Counted from the stretch's first letter, positions 1 to 5,508 are shown. The stretch is DNA of 8,951 nucleotides from Rickettsiales bacterium (GCA_031281335.1 JAITFM010000118.1:1-8951); one strand, 5' to 3'. Notes: generated by a model not told the origin, from the sequence alone. Translations and numbers: made by a program.

Positions 1-1008
1 ATCATGTGCAGGGCATCCAAAAATTGCACCTTCCCCATACTCCATCAATACAAAATTCGCTATATAAAGCGGCAATTCCTTGTCAAGAAATGGGTGTTTG
101 ACGTTCAATCCGGTGTAAATTCCAAATTTTTCGTCATTTTCCCCTTTTGTGTTTATATCACCAATTGTCATTCCAGCGTCAAGCACTGGGATGACAGCAG
201 AAGAACCATTTTTTAAATCCTGCACAATAGGGTGCTCTGCTGCTACCGCAAGAAAAGAAGCTCCAAACAAAGTATGCGGAGAAGTTGTAAAAATCTTTAA
301 TTTCTTATTTAGGCCAACTATTTCAAACTCTATGGTGACCCCTTCGGATTTTCCTATCCAGCGCTCTTGCATTGTTTTGACTTTTTCTGGCCAATTTTTT
401 AAATCTTGCAAGCACTTGAGTAAATCTTCAGCGAAATCAGTAATCTTTAAAAACCATTGGGATAACTTACGTTTTTCAACAACCGCGCCTGACCGCCATC
501 CTTTTCCGTCGACTACTTGTTCATTTGCAAGCACTGTTTGGTCCACAGGGTCCCAGTTAACCCACGACTCTTTTCGATAGGCAAGTCCGTGCTTTAAAAA
601 ATCTAGGAAAAATTTTTGTTCGTGTTTGTAATAGTCAGGTTCACATGTAGAGAGTTCACGCTCCCAGTTATAAGAAAGACCTATAGATTTCAATTGCGCA
701 CGCATATTATCTATATTCTCTTTCGTCCACGCCGCAGGGCTAATATTATTGTCCCTTGCTGCATTTTCGGCTGGCAACCCAAATGCATCCCAGCCAATTG
801 GGTGCAAGACTTCAAATCCGCAAGCTCTCTTATAACGCGCTATTACATCTCCTATTGCATAGTTACGTAAGTGCCCCATGTGAATTTTACCAGATGGATA
901 TGGAAACATCTCCAACATGTAACATTTCTCTTGCTTGCTACTTTCGCTTACAGAAAAATTCCACTTATCTTGGTAAAATTGTTCAACGTTTTTAAAATCA
1001 TATTTCAT
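1..1008 (-). CDS. leuS: Leucyl-tRNA synthetase, N-terminal part (runs off left edge)
   Basis: This class I aminoacyl-tRNA synthetase charges tRNA-Leu with leucine in the cytoplasm. The frame is open for all 336 codons from the ATG at 1008 to base 1; the C-terminal part (a full enzyme is usually 800-900 residues) lies outside. The nucleotide-binding signature PSGKIHMGHLRNYA is present, with HMGH at residues 43-46, followed by GWDAFGLPAENAA. The CP1 editing domain shows the Thr-rich motif TTSPHTLFG (from residue 251) and ANFVLMEYGEGA, and the window ends at CPAHD (residues 332-336), the conserved editing-site region. Residues 272-281 (VIPVLDAGMT) are encoded by a palindromic repeat inside the editing domain. 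It lies 12 bp after the lipoprotein gene and is probably cotranscribed with it; only a weak GGA precedes the start. The identification is secure. Confidence 0.97.
   Translation of the reverse strand, partial: MKYDFKNVEQFYQDKWNFSVSESSKQEKCYMLEMFPYPSGKIHMGHLRNYAIGDVIARYKRACGFEVLHPIGWDAFGLPAENAARDNNISPAAWTKENIDNMRAQLKSIGLSYNWERELSTCEPDYYKHEQKFFLDFLKHGLAYRKESWVNWDPVDQTVLANEQVVDGKGWRSGAVVEKRKLSQWFLKITDFAEDLLKCLQDLKNWPEKVKTMQERWIGKSEGVTIEFEIVGLNKKLKIFTTSPHTLFGASFLAVAAEHPIVQDLKNGSSAVIPVLDAGMTIGDINTKGENDEKFGIYTGLNVKHPFLDKELPLYIANFVLMEYGEGAIFGCPAHD
167..195. repeat. Palindromic repeat element inside leuS
   Basis: A 29-bp imperfect palindrome centred on base 181. Its left arm begins GTCATTCCAG and its right arm ends CTGGGATGAC; 11 of the 14 arm pairs match, counting one G-T wobble at 172/190. 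It resembles the small palindromic repeats common in Wolbachia intergenic DNA, and a related sequence lies at 3401-3454. Here it is read through in frame on the minus strand as VIPVLDAGMT, within the CP1 editing domain of leuS. Confidence 0.75.
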
Positions 1009-1020
1009 ATAAATCCAAAT

Positions 1021-1644
1021 TCAATTACAGTTCATATGCTTCAAAGGATCAACCGCTTGACCGTTATGCCGTATTGTAAAGCACATCTGCGGATCTTTAT
1101 CCTGCGTACTTGACTTACCTGCAGATCCAATTACTTGACCCTGTTTTACTTTATCACCAATTTCAACGTGTATGTTTTTTAAATAGGAGTACACAGTCAC
1201 ATAATTATCTTTGTGTTCTACTATAATTAAATTTCCATACCACCTCAGCCCTTTGCCTACGTATATCACTTTACCAGGTGCAGAAGCAACCACATTCGTT
1301 CCGCCTTGAGCAGCAATTTTTACTCCATCTTTACATACTTCATCAGAGGAGGCAGTTGAAATAATAGTACCTTGAACTGGCATTACAAATTTACAACTTA
1401 TCCCATTAAATTCCACATTTTGCGCTTTATTGTTATCTCTATATACCTTATCTATGACAGCTTTTCTATTTTCTTTTCTTATTGAAGAATCAACATCCTC
1501 TCTAATTAAACGGTATTCCCTTGTATATTCTAGGTCTCTTTTTCCATAAAACTCTTCACCTTTAAGCAATACAGGTGCAGGTTTTTGCAGGCCACAGCTT
1601 ATTAGTATTGCCGATAATATAAAGAATGAGGCTATACGCCGCAT
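1021..1644 (-). CDS. Lipoprotein with degenerate LytM/M23 peptidase domain (NlpD/EnvC-like)
   Basis: The 207-residue product starts with a lipoprotein signal peptide: MRR, a hydrophobic stretch, then the lipobox LISC with the acylated Cys at residue 17. After a charged linker (about 20-80), residues 85-203 form a LytM/M23 fold, recognisable from VVASAPGKVIYVG, GNLIIVEHKDNYVTVYSYL, VKQGQVIGSAG and the final VDPLKHM. The zinc ligands of active enzymes are missing: HxxxD is KDGVK (105-109), the YAHL position is YSYL (152-155) and HxHFEIR is MCFTIR (187-192). It is therefore probably a non-catalytic regulator of a cell-wall amidase, as NlpD and EnvC are, anchored in the envelope. No LysM domain was seen, unlike E. 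coli NlpD. leuS follows after 12 bp. A TATAGT at 1671-1666 (minus) could be its -10 element, without a good -35. Family is secure; the regulator role is inferred. Confidence 0.88.
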   Translation of the reverse strand: MRRIASFFILSAILISCGLQKPAPVLLKGEEFYGKRDLEYTREYRLIREDVDSSIRKENRKAVIDKVYRDNNKAQNVEFNGISCKFVMPVQGTIISTASSDEVCKDGVKIAAQGGTNVVASAPGKVIYVGKGLRWYGNLIIVEHKDNYVTVYSYLKNIHVEIGDKVKQGQVIGSAGKSSTQDKDPQMCFTIRHNGQAVDPLKHMNCN

Positions 1645-1742
1645 AAATTTGTTCAGATGATTTAAACTATATTAAATAGCATACTTTTGAAGTAAAAAGA
1701 TTTTTATGTTATTTTTTCTGTTGTTAATTTACTTCTTGGCAT

Positions 1743-1773
1743 TTTATAATGATTTATGTTAAATCATTATAAA
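1743..1773. repeat. Perfect 13-bp inverted repeat with 5-nt loop
   Basis: TTTATAATGATTT (1743-1755) is followed by ATGTT and then its exact reverse complement (1761-1773). It lies in the 258-bp spacer between the divergent lipoprotein and ATPase genes. Neither strand has a T-run after the stem, so an intrinsic terminator is unlikely. An operator, a transcript-stabilising hairpin or a small repeat element are the alternatives. Confidence 0.7.
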
Positions 1774-1848
1774 GTTAGTTAAACTTACTCTGAAGGAATA
1801 GTTGTAGTTTGCTTTTTAGATAGGTTTGGTTGACCTTACCCAGAAAAA

Positions 1849-1941
1849 GTGGAGACAAAGATCACAATTTATTTATTTACGTCTCCAATTTTATAGCTCA
1901 TAATGGAGACAAAGATTTACATTTCGTGTTTTATGTCTCCA
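1849..1941 (+). repeat. Two-copy 54-bp direct repeat, each copy with a GGAGAC/GTCTCC inverted repeat
   Basis: GGAGACAAAGAT occurs at 1851-1862 and 1905-1916, and GTCTCCA at 1881-1887 and 1935-1941, so both elements recur with an offset of exactly 54 bp (18 codons). In each copy GGAGAC and GTCTCC form an inverted repeat separated by 24 nt. Read in the frame of the following gene, the first copy gives VETKITIYLFTSPIL then TAG, and the second gives METKIYISCFMSPSF. The first copy is outside the gene and the second forms its extreme 5' end. Confidence 0.75.
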
Positions 1942-3381
1942 TCATTTATTGGTAGGCAAGCTGAGTTAAAGCAATTACTGGAGCTTAAAGGAAAAAATAC
2001 TGCTTCTTTTGTTGTAGTCAAAGGAAGGCGTCGTATAGGAAAAAGTCGATTAATTCAAGAGTTCGGTAAGCATTTTGAGCAATATTACTCATTTATAGGT
2101 TTACCACCGGAGAAGCATACTACAATATCTCATCAACTTAATGAATTTTCTAGGCAAATTGCTAGGCAATTTAATACGTCTTTTGCTAGGTATGATGACT
2201 GGAGCGATTTACTATGGGCAGTTGGCGAGCGTCTACTATCAGGGAAAATATTACTGCTATTTGATGAAATCTCTTGGATGGGCTCAAAAGATCCAACTTT
2301 TTTAGGCAAAATAAAGAATTTTTGGGATACACAGCTAAAAAATAACAACAAGTTAATTTTTGTTGTGTGTGGATCTGCATCATCTTGGATTGAAAAAAAC
2401 ATACTCAGTAGCACTGGTTTTGTGGGAAGAATATCGTTGACTTTGACACTCGGGGAATTAGCACTTTCTGATTGCAATAGATTTTGGCCAAAAAATATTT
2501 CAGCATATGAAAAATTTAAGGTACTCGCAATAACCGGCGGAATTCCAAAATATTTAGAAGAGGTAAATTTTAAACACAGTGCTGAAGAAAATATCAAAAA
2601 GCTTTGTTTCTCGAAAGGCGGGTTTTTAGTTGAGGAATTTGATCAAATATTCTCAGATTTATTCATGCGAAAAACAGCTTTTTATAAGCAAATAGTCAGG
2701 GCTCTTTCTACTGGAGCTAAAGAACAGGAAGAAATTTGTGCTGCTTTAGACATTGCGAGACATGGACGCATTTCTGAGTATCTATATGAGCTCGAGCTTG
2801 CTGGTTTTATTGCAAAGGATCACACTTGGAATATAAAAACGGGTATTGATTCGCGACTGAGAAGGTACAGACTTCAAGATAACTATTTAAGGTTTTATCT
2901 AAAATATATTGAAAAAAATCTAGGAAAAATTAATCGCGATGCCTACTCCATGGGATTGCTCGCATCTCTACCGGAGTGGCATACAATCATCGGACTTCAG
3001 TTTGAAAATTTGGTGCTTAACAATAGAAAGAGCATACATAATATCTTGGGAATTGATGGAATAGTAAGCGAAAATCCATTTTTTCAGAGGAAGACAAGCA
3101 ATGGTGCTGGATGTCAAATCGATTACATGATTCAAACAAAGTTCAACACTCTCTACATTTGCGAAATCAAATTTTCAAAAAATAAAATCGGTCATTCAAT
3201 AATCCAGGAAGTACAAACGAAAATAGATACACTAAACCGTCCAAAAGGCTTTTCGTGCCGTCCAGTCCTCATTCACGTTAATGGTGTAAGTGATGACGTT
3301 ATAGATAGTGACTATTTTTCAAATATAATTGATTTTGGAGAGTTATTGAATTGTAATACCAACAGTAATAGGACAAATTAA
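1903..3381 (+). CDS. AAA ATPase with C-terminal DUF234/PD-(D/E)XK-like domain
   Basis: The 492-residue protein has an N-terminal P-loop ATPase of the archaeal-ATPase-like type: the FIGRQAEL entry motif (15-22), Walker A GRRRIGKS (41-48), Walker B ILLLFDE (116-122) and a sensor-like strand FVVCGSASSW (153-162). About 260-325 reads as a winged-helix segment. The C-terminal part resembles DUF234 with a PD-(D/E)XK-like core: E368, D407 in QIDYMI, then E421-I-K423 in CEIKFSKN. This suggests an ATP-driven DNA-associated protein, possibly a nuclease; the cellular role of the family is poorly defined and no substrate can be named. ATG 1903 and ATG 1933 (residue 11) are both possible starts, neither with a clear ribosome binding site. 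The second is attractive because homologues usually begin just before FIGR, and residues 1-13 lie in a duplicated repeat. The gene is single and flanked by repeats, as mobile cargo often is. Confidence 0.88.
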   Translation: METKIYISCFMSPSFIGRQAELKQLLELKGKNTASFVVVKGRRRIGKSRLIQEFGKHFEQYYSFIGLPPEKHTTISHQLNEFSRQIARQFNTSFARYDDWSDLLWAVGERLLSGKILLLFDEISWMGSKDPTFLGKIKNFWDTQLKNNNKLIFVVCGSASSWIEKNILSSTGFVGRISLTLTLGELALSDCNRFWPKNISAYEKFKVLAITGGIPKYLEEVNFKHSAEENIKKLCFSKGGFLVEEFDQIFSDLFMRKTAFYKQIVRALSTGAKEQEEICAALDIARHGRISEYLYELELAGFIAKDHTWNIKTGIDSRLRRYRLQDNYLRFYLKYIEKNLGKINRDAYSMGLLASLPEWHTIIGLQFENLVLNNRKSIHNILGIDGIVSENPFFQRKTSNGAGCQIDYMIQTKFNTLYICEIKFSKNKIGHSIIQEVQTKIDTLNRPKGFSCRPVLIHVNGVSDDVIDSDYFSNIIDFGELLNCNTNSNRTN

Positions 3382-3400
3382 ATTGCCAGTCAACAATGGT

Positions 3401-3454
3401 GTCATCCCAGCACCCCTTCTCCTGTCATCCAAGTAGCTGACACTGGTATCCAGG
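3401..3454. repeat. Wolbachia-type small intergenic repeat (GTCATCC motifs)
   Basis: GTCATCCCAG (3401-3410) and GTCATCCAAG (3424-3433) are followed by CTGACACTGGTATCCAGG (3437-3454). The wording matches the palindromic repeat found inside leuS (GTCATYCCAG...CTGGRAT), though this copy is more diverged. It starts 19 bp after the ATPase stop codon. A TACTAC/GTAGTA hairpin with a 4-nt loop (3456-3471) follows at once and may belong to the element or act as a 3' end signal. Confidence 0.6.
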
Positions 3455-3499
3455 ATACTACTTTAGTAGTAAATATTTAAGAAATTTACCAAACGAGAA

Positions 3500-3770
3500 A
3501 AAAAGCACAAAGAAACCCCGTTAGCTAGTTATTCACTATCTATCTTTTAAATTGGCGTTTTTTACTGTCTTAAACGACTTATAAGCGCGTTTCAGCTTAT
3601 ATTTAGGTAAAAACCTTGAAAGTTTACAAAGACATGAGGTGCACATAGTGCAAAAAATTAAACATAAGACGCCAAGTACATTGAGTTTTTTGTCGTTTTA
3701 TCTGCACAGACTGAAGATAAATAATAGCTTCAGCCTTATTATAAGGGGGTTGAAAGAATTTGTCAAGTAG
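3500..3770. repeat. Non-coding, inverted-repeat-rich segment, possible dispersed repeat
   Basis: No convincing gene lies between 3382 and 3937. This part carries several inverted repeats: TATAAGC (3580-3586) pairs with GCTTATA (3595-3601) over an 8-nt loop; TTGGCGT (3552-3558) is complementary to ACGCCAA (3669-3675) 110 bp away; TGCAC/GTGCA (3640-3652) is a short hairpin; and CCTTAT/ATAAGG (3734-3746) surrounds one base. The style resembles non-coding repeat blocks scattered in Wolbachia genomes, but a repeat family cannot be proven from one copy. The remainder (3771-3900) is AT-rich with T-runs and nothing else recognisable. Confidence 0.35.
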
Positions 3771-3900
3771 TTTTTTTTGTTTCTATTGGATAGCTTTTTT
3801 CCACTTTTGTCTGTCCGCTTTCTGTGCAGTGGAATTGGTATAAGGTCTTAGATATGCCAATTTTAATCTTTGTGTTATAAAATTGTTAATCATTTTATCC

Positions 3901-3906
3901 TATAAT
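3901..3906 (+). promoter_or_regulatory. Putative -10 element upstream of the first Cys/His-rich gene
   Basis: A consensus TATAAT lies 31 bp before the ATG at 3938. No good -35 hexamer sits at 16-18 bp: TTGTTA (3883-3888) is only 12 bp away. The element is therefore tentative, although its position fits a transcript starting near 3913. Confidence 0.4.
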
Positions 3907-3926
3907 TAGCATAATAGTTATTTTTC

Positions 3927-3932
3927 AAAGGA
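3927..3932 (+). promoter_or_regulatory. Ribosome binding site for the first Cys/His-rich gene
   Basis: AAAGGA ends 5 nt before the ATG at 3938. It is one of only two clear Shine-Dalgarno sequences in the window; the other belongs to the paralogue. It fixes the start and supports this as a translated gene. Confidence 0.6.
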
Positions 3933-3937
3933 TTTTT

Positions 3938-4396
3938 ATGACTTGTTACTCAATTTTACAACCATACAATGCCTATTACCATAATATAGGTGAACCTCAT
4001 TTCTCAGATTGTAAACCATTATACATATCCGATAAATTCGACAATAGGCCTTACTTCGATAAGGACTGTATAACCGCGCAAAAATTTTGCCTTATAGGAG
4101 ATTATCGCATTCCTAATTTACACACGTCTCTCAAACATAATCACACTCCATTTCAAGGTGATTATAACCCGTATTTCAAGCATTATTGCAATCCATGTCA
4201 CAGTAATCATTATGATGCAGCATGGTGCCACGCTCACGACTCTGGTAACACAGTAGTGCTGAATATACCACCGTATTGGACTGGAAGTGAAAGTGGAAAA
4301 ACAGGAACTAGGGTAATAGAAGTTGCAAAAACTGAAGGAGTACCTGAACATTCAGACCACATTGCAGCAGCTATTTCTACTGCGGAAATAATTTAG
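3938..4396 (+). CDS. Cys/His-rich protein of unrecognised family, paralogue A
   Basis: I do not recognise this 152-residue protein. It has 7 Cys (3, 25, 44, 51, 84, 87, 97) and 12 His, rich in Tyr, Asn and Asp, with no signal peptide or membrane segment. Residues 79-107 hold the block shared with the gene at 4669: FKHYCNPCHSNH followed by CHAHDSGNTVV. The spacing C84-x2-C87-H88-x2-H91-x5-C97-H98-x-H100 could bind a metal ion such as zinc, which is inference from composition only. After it come PPYW and a Gly/Ser/Thr-rich stretch, then an Ala-rich tail. Translation is supported by AAAGGA 5 nt before the ATG and by conservation of the block in the paralogue. It could be a structural or secreted host-interaction protein; nothing in the sequence decides this. 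The gene stands alone, with 272 bp to its paralogue. Confidence 0.8.
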   Translation: MTCYSILQPYNAYYHNIGEPHFSDCKPLYISDKFDNRPYFDKDCITAQKFCLIGDYRIPNLHTSLKHNHTPFQGDYNPYFKHYCNPCHSNHYDAAWCHAHDSGNTVVLNIPPYWTGSESGKTGTRVIEVAKTEGVPEHSDHIAAAISTAEII

Positions 4397-4475
4397 GGAC
4401 AATAAATTTTTGTAGGTAATTGTAGCGAAGGTGATGAAAGACGTGAAAAGTGCGTAGAGAGTCAAAAATGAGCGA

Positions 4476-4516
4476 TATCATATTAAGATCACAAATAGCG
4501 TTGACTTAATATGATA
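4476..4516. repeat. Perfect 12-bp inverted repeat with 17-nt loop between the paralogues
   Basis: TATCATATTAAG (4476-4487) and its exact reverse complement (4505-4516) flank a 17-nt loop. It lies 80 bp after the first Cys/His-rich gene in the 272-bp spacer (4397-4668). No T-run follows, so it is not a classical terminator; a processed 3' end, an operator or a small repeat element are all possible. The rest of the spacer shows no gene. It contains TGCACTATGT (4546-4555), which recurs inverted at 3643-3652. Confidence 0.65.
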
Positions 4517-4657
4517 AATAGAGTATAAGGCAAAAGGAAGGGATGTGCACTATGTACCTTTGTCTGTTGGCTTATAACTTTGACAGCCCATTTGATGTAT
4601 GGTCTTTCTTGCCTTCCCTACTAATACTGTTAATTTAAAATAAAGTTTTTATTATAT

Positions 4658-4663
4658 AGGAGA
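4658..4663 (+). promoter_or_regulatory. Ribosome binding site for the second Cys/His-rich gene
   Basis: AGGAGA ends 5 nt before the ATG at 4669, the strongest Shine-Dalgarno sequence in the window. The same 5-nt spacing is found at the paralogue. It fixes the start codon. Confidence 0.7.
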
Positions 4664-4668
4664 TTTCT

Positions 4669-5271
4669 ATGCCAGAAAGCGATGATATTCAAAATGGTGT
4701 TAGCCAAAATGAAAATACAGAGGAAACTACTGAAGAACCTGCAGTAGGCAATGAAAGCGGAGGAGAACCTCCTGCAGAGCCTATAGCAGACACAGAGGAG
4801 ACTTCAGTAAAATCTACAGTGGACGAAGTGAAACCCACTGCAGAACTTACATTAGATAATGGAAGTGAAAGAAAACTTCCTGAAAAAATTACTACAGTAA
4901 ATATAGAAAAGCCCACTGAAAAAGTTACTACAGTAAATGCAGAGAAACCACATGTAAAGTTTATAGTAGACGAAGGGAATTTTCCTATGAAGCCTTCAGT
5001 AGATTGGGGAAGTAAAATGAAACTTTTAGATGAGTATCCATGTTTCAACTATCATCATAACTTACGCTTTAAGCATTGTCATGATCCATATTACAATGGT
5101 CATCATACTTCATGTTGTCATGCCTATGATTCTGGCAATACAGTGGTAATACCTTATGGTTGGAAAGGTGGACTACCTATGGTAAAAGTTGGAGGGCATA
5201 CAGAATTTTTTGATTTAAATAAGCCCGTGCTAATATCTGATCTAGGTTGCAATATTTGCGATTGTTATTAA
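4669..5271 (+). CDS. Cys/His-rich protein with acidic repetitive N-terminus, paralogue B
   Basis: I do not recognise this 200-residue protein. Residues 1-115 are Glu/Thr/Pro-rich, very acidic at first and then built from degenerate repeats of about 12 residues (clearest KITTVNIEKPTE then KVTTVNAEKPHV), and are probably disordered. Residues 125-160 form a Cys/His-rich domain shared with the gene at 3938: FKHCHDPYYNGHH followed by CHAYDSGNTVV. Candidate metal ligands are C125, H136, C137, H138, H145, H146, C149, C150 and H151. The C-terminus ends in CNICDCY, adding three Cys. There is no signal peptide or membrane segment. The two paralogues share only the central block, so their ends have diverged or been exchanged. 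A secreted effector is conceivable for an endosymbiont but unsupported. AGGAGA sits 5 nt before the ATG. Confidence 0.82.
   Translation: MPESDDIQNGVSQNENTEETTEEPAVGNESGGEPPAEPIADTEETSVKSTVDEVKPTAELTLDNGSERKLPEKITTVNIEKPTEKVTTVNAEKPHVKFIVDEGNFPMKPSVDWGSKMKLLDEYPCFNYHHNLRFKHCHDPYYNGHHTSCCHAYDSGNTVVIPYGWKGGLPMVKVGGHTEFFDLNKPVLISDLGCNICDCY
4891..4962 (+). repeat. 36-bp tandem repeat in coding sequence (two units)
   Basis: ACTACAGTAAAT begins at 4891 and again at 4927, a period of 36 bp or 12 codons. The units encode TTVNIEKPTEKV and TTVNAEKPHVKF (residues 75-98) of the second Cys/His-rich protein. More degenerate units of similar length (TVDEVKPTAE before, FIVDEGNFPMKP after) suggest repeated expansion of the N-terminal region. 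Confidence 0.7.
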
Positions 5272-5272
5272 C

Positions 5273-5468
5273 TGCAAAAAGGCTGTTTAATTCCGATAAA
5301 CTGTGCGGGTGAAAATAGAGGGGAGCATTTTAAGCATACCGGTTTTATATTTTGCAAGTTGCGTTTAACTCCTGTGCCGTTGTCTGAAAAAACACGGCAT
5401 TGGTAAGTTCTTTCCTCTTGGTAATTTCTGTATAAGCTGATACAAGATAAGCCTTCAACTAACTTCAT
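5273..5468. repeat. Spacer upstream of argS, probable dispersed non-coding repeat
   Basis: The gap 5272-5508 has no convincing gene. TGCCGT (5375-5380) and ACGGCA (5394-5399) form a stem with a 13-nt loop. The minus strand is open in two overlapping frames, one of 66 codons (5468-5268) and one of 37 codons ending at 5345 that contains KRKELTNAVFFQTTAQ. I have a memory of the latter wording from short predicted Wolbachia proteins, which would make this a dispersed repeat with fortuitous reading frames. That is recollection, not a search. The last 40 bp before argS are AT-rich and may hold its promoter, but no clear -35/-10 pair was found. Confidence 0.4.
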
Positions 5469-5508
5469 TTATTTACTATACTGCTATAGTTTTATAGCTT
5501 TTTGATTG

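Noticed and set aside
149..995. Plus-strand open frames at 149-580, 616-870 and 756-995
   Set aside because: They lie antisense to leuS, whose minus-strand frame is open without a break and carries the HMGH and editing motifs.
2133..2597. Minus-strand open frame of 154 codons
   Set aside because: It is the antisense shadow of the ATPase gene across its Walker B region and has no recognisable protein features.
3500..3937. tRNA or other standard RNA gene in the long gap
   Set aside because: No cloverleaf, GTTCRA arm or other recognisable RNA signature was found by eye on either strand.
4118..4351. Minus-strand open frame of 77 codons
   Set aside because: It is antisense to the first Cys/His-rich gene, which has a ribosome binding site and a paralogue; the antisense reading has neither.
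4689..5048. Minus-strand open frame of 119 codons, Ser/Val/Phe-rich
   Set aside because: It is the antisense of a low-complexity Glu/Thr/Pro repeat region; its length comes from composition, and no ribosome binding site was seen.
5373..5420. Possible RNase P RNA fragment (GAGGAAAG on the minus strand)
   Set aside because: The octamer resembles a conserved RNase P segment, but the following bases and the expected 3' conserved region are absent.
5268..5468. Minus-strand 66-codon open frame as a small gene
   Set aside because: It overlaps the end of the Cys/His-rich gene, has no recognisable domain, and competing frames on the same strand suggest repeat DNA.
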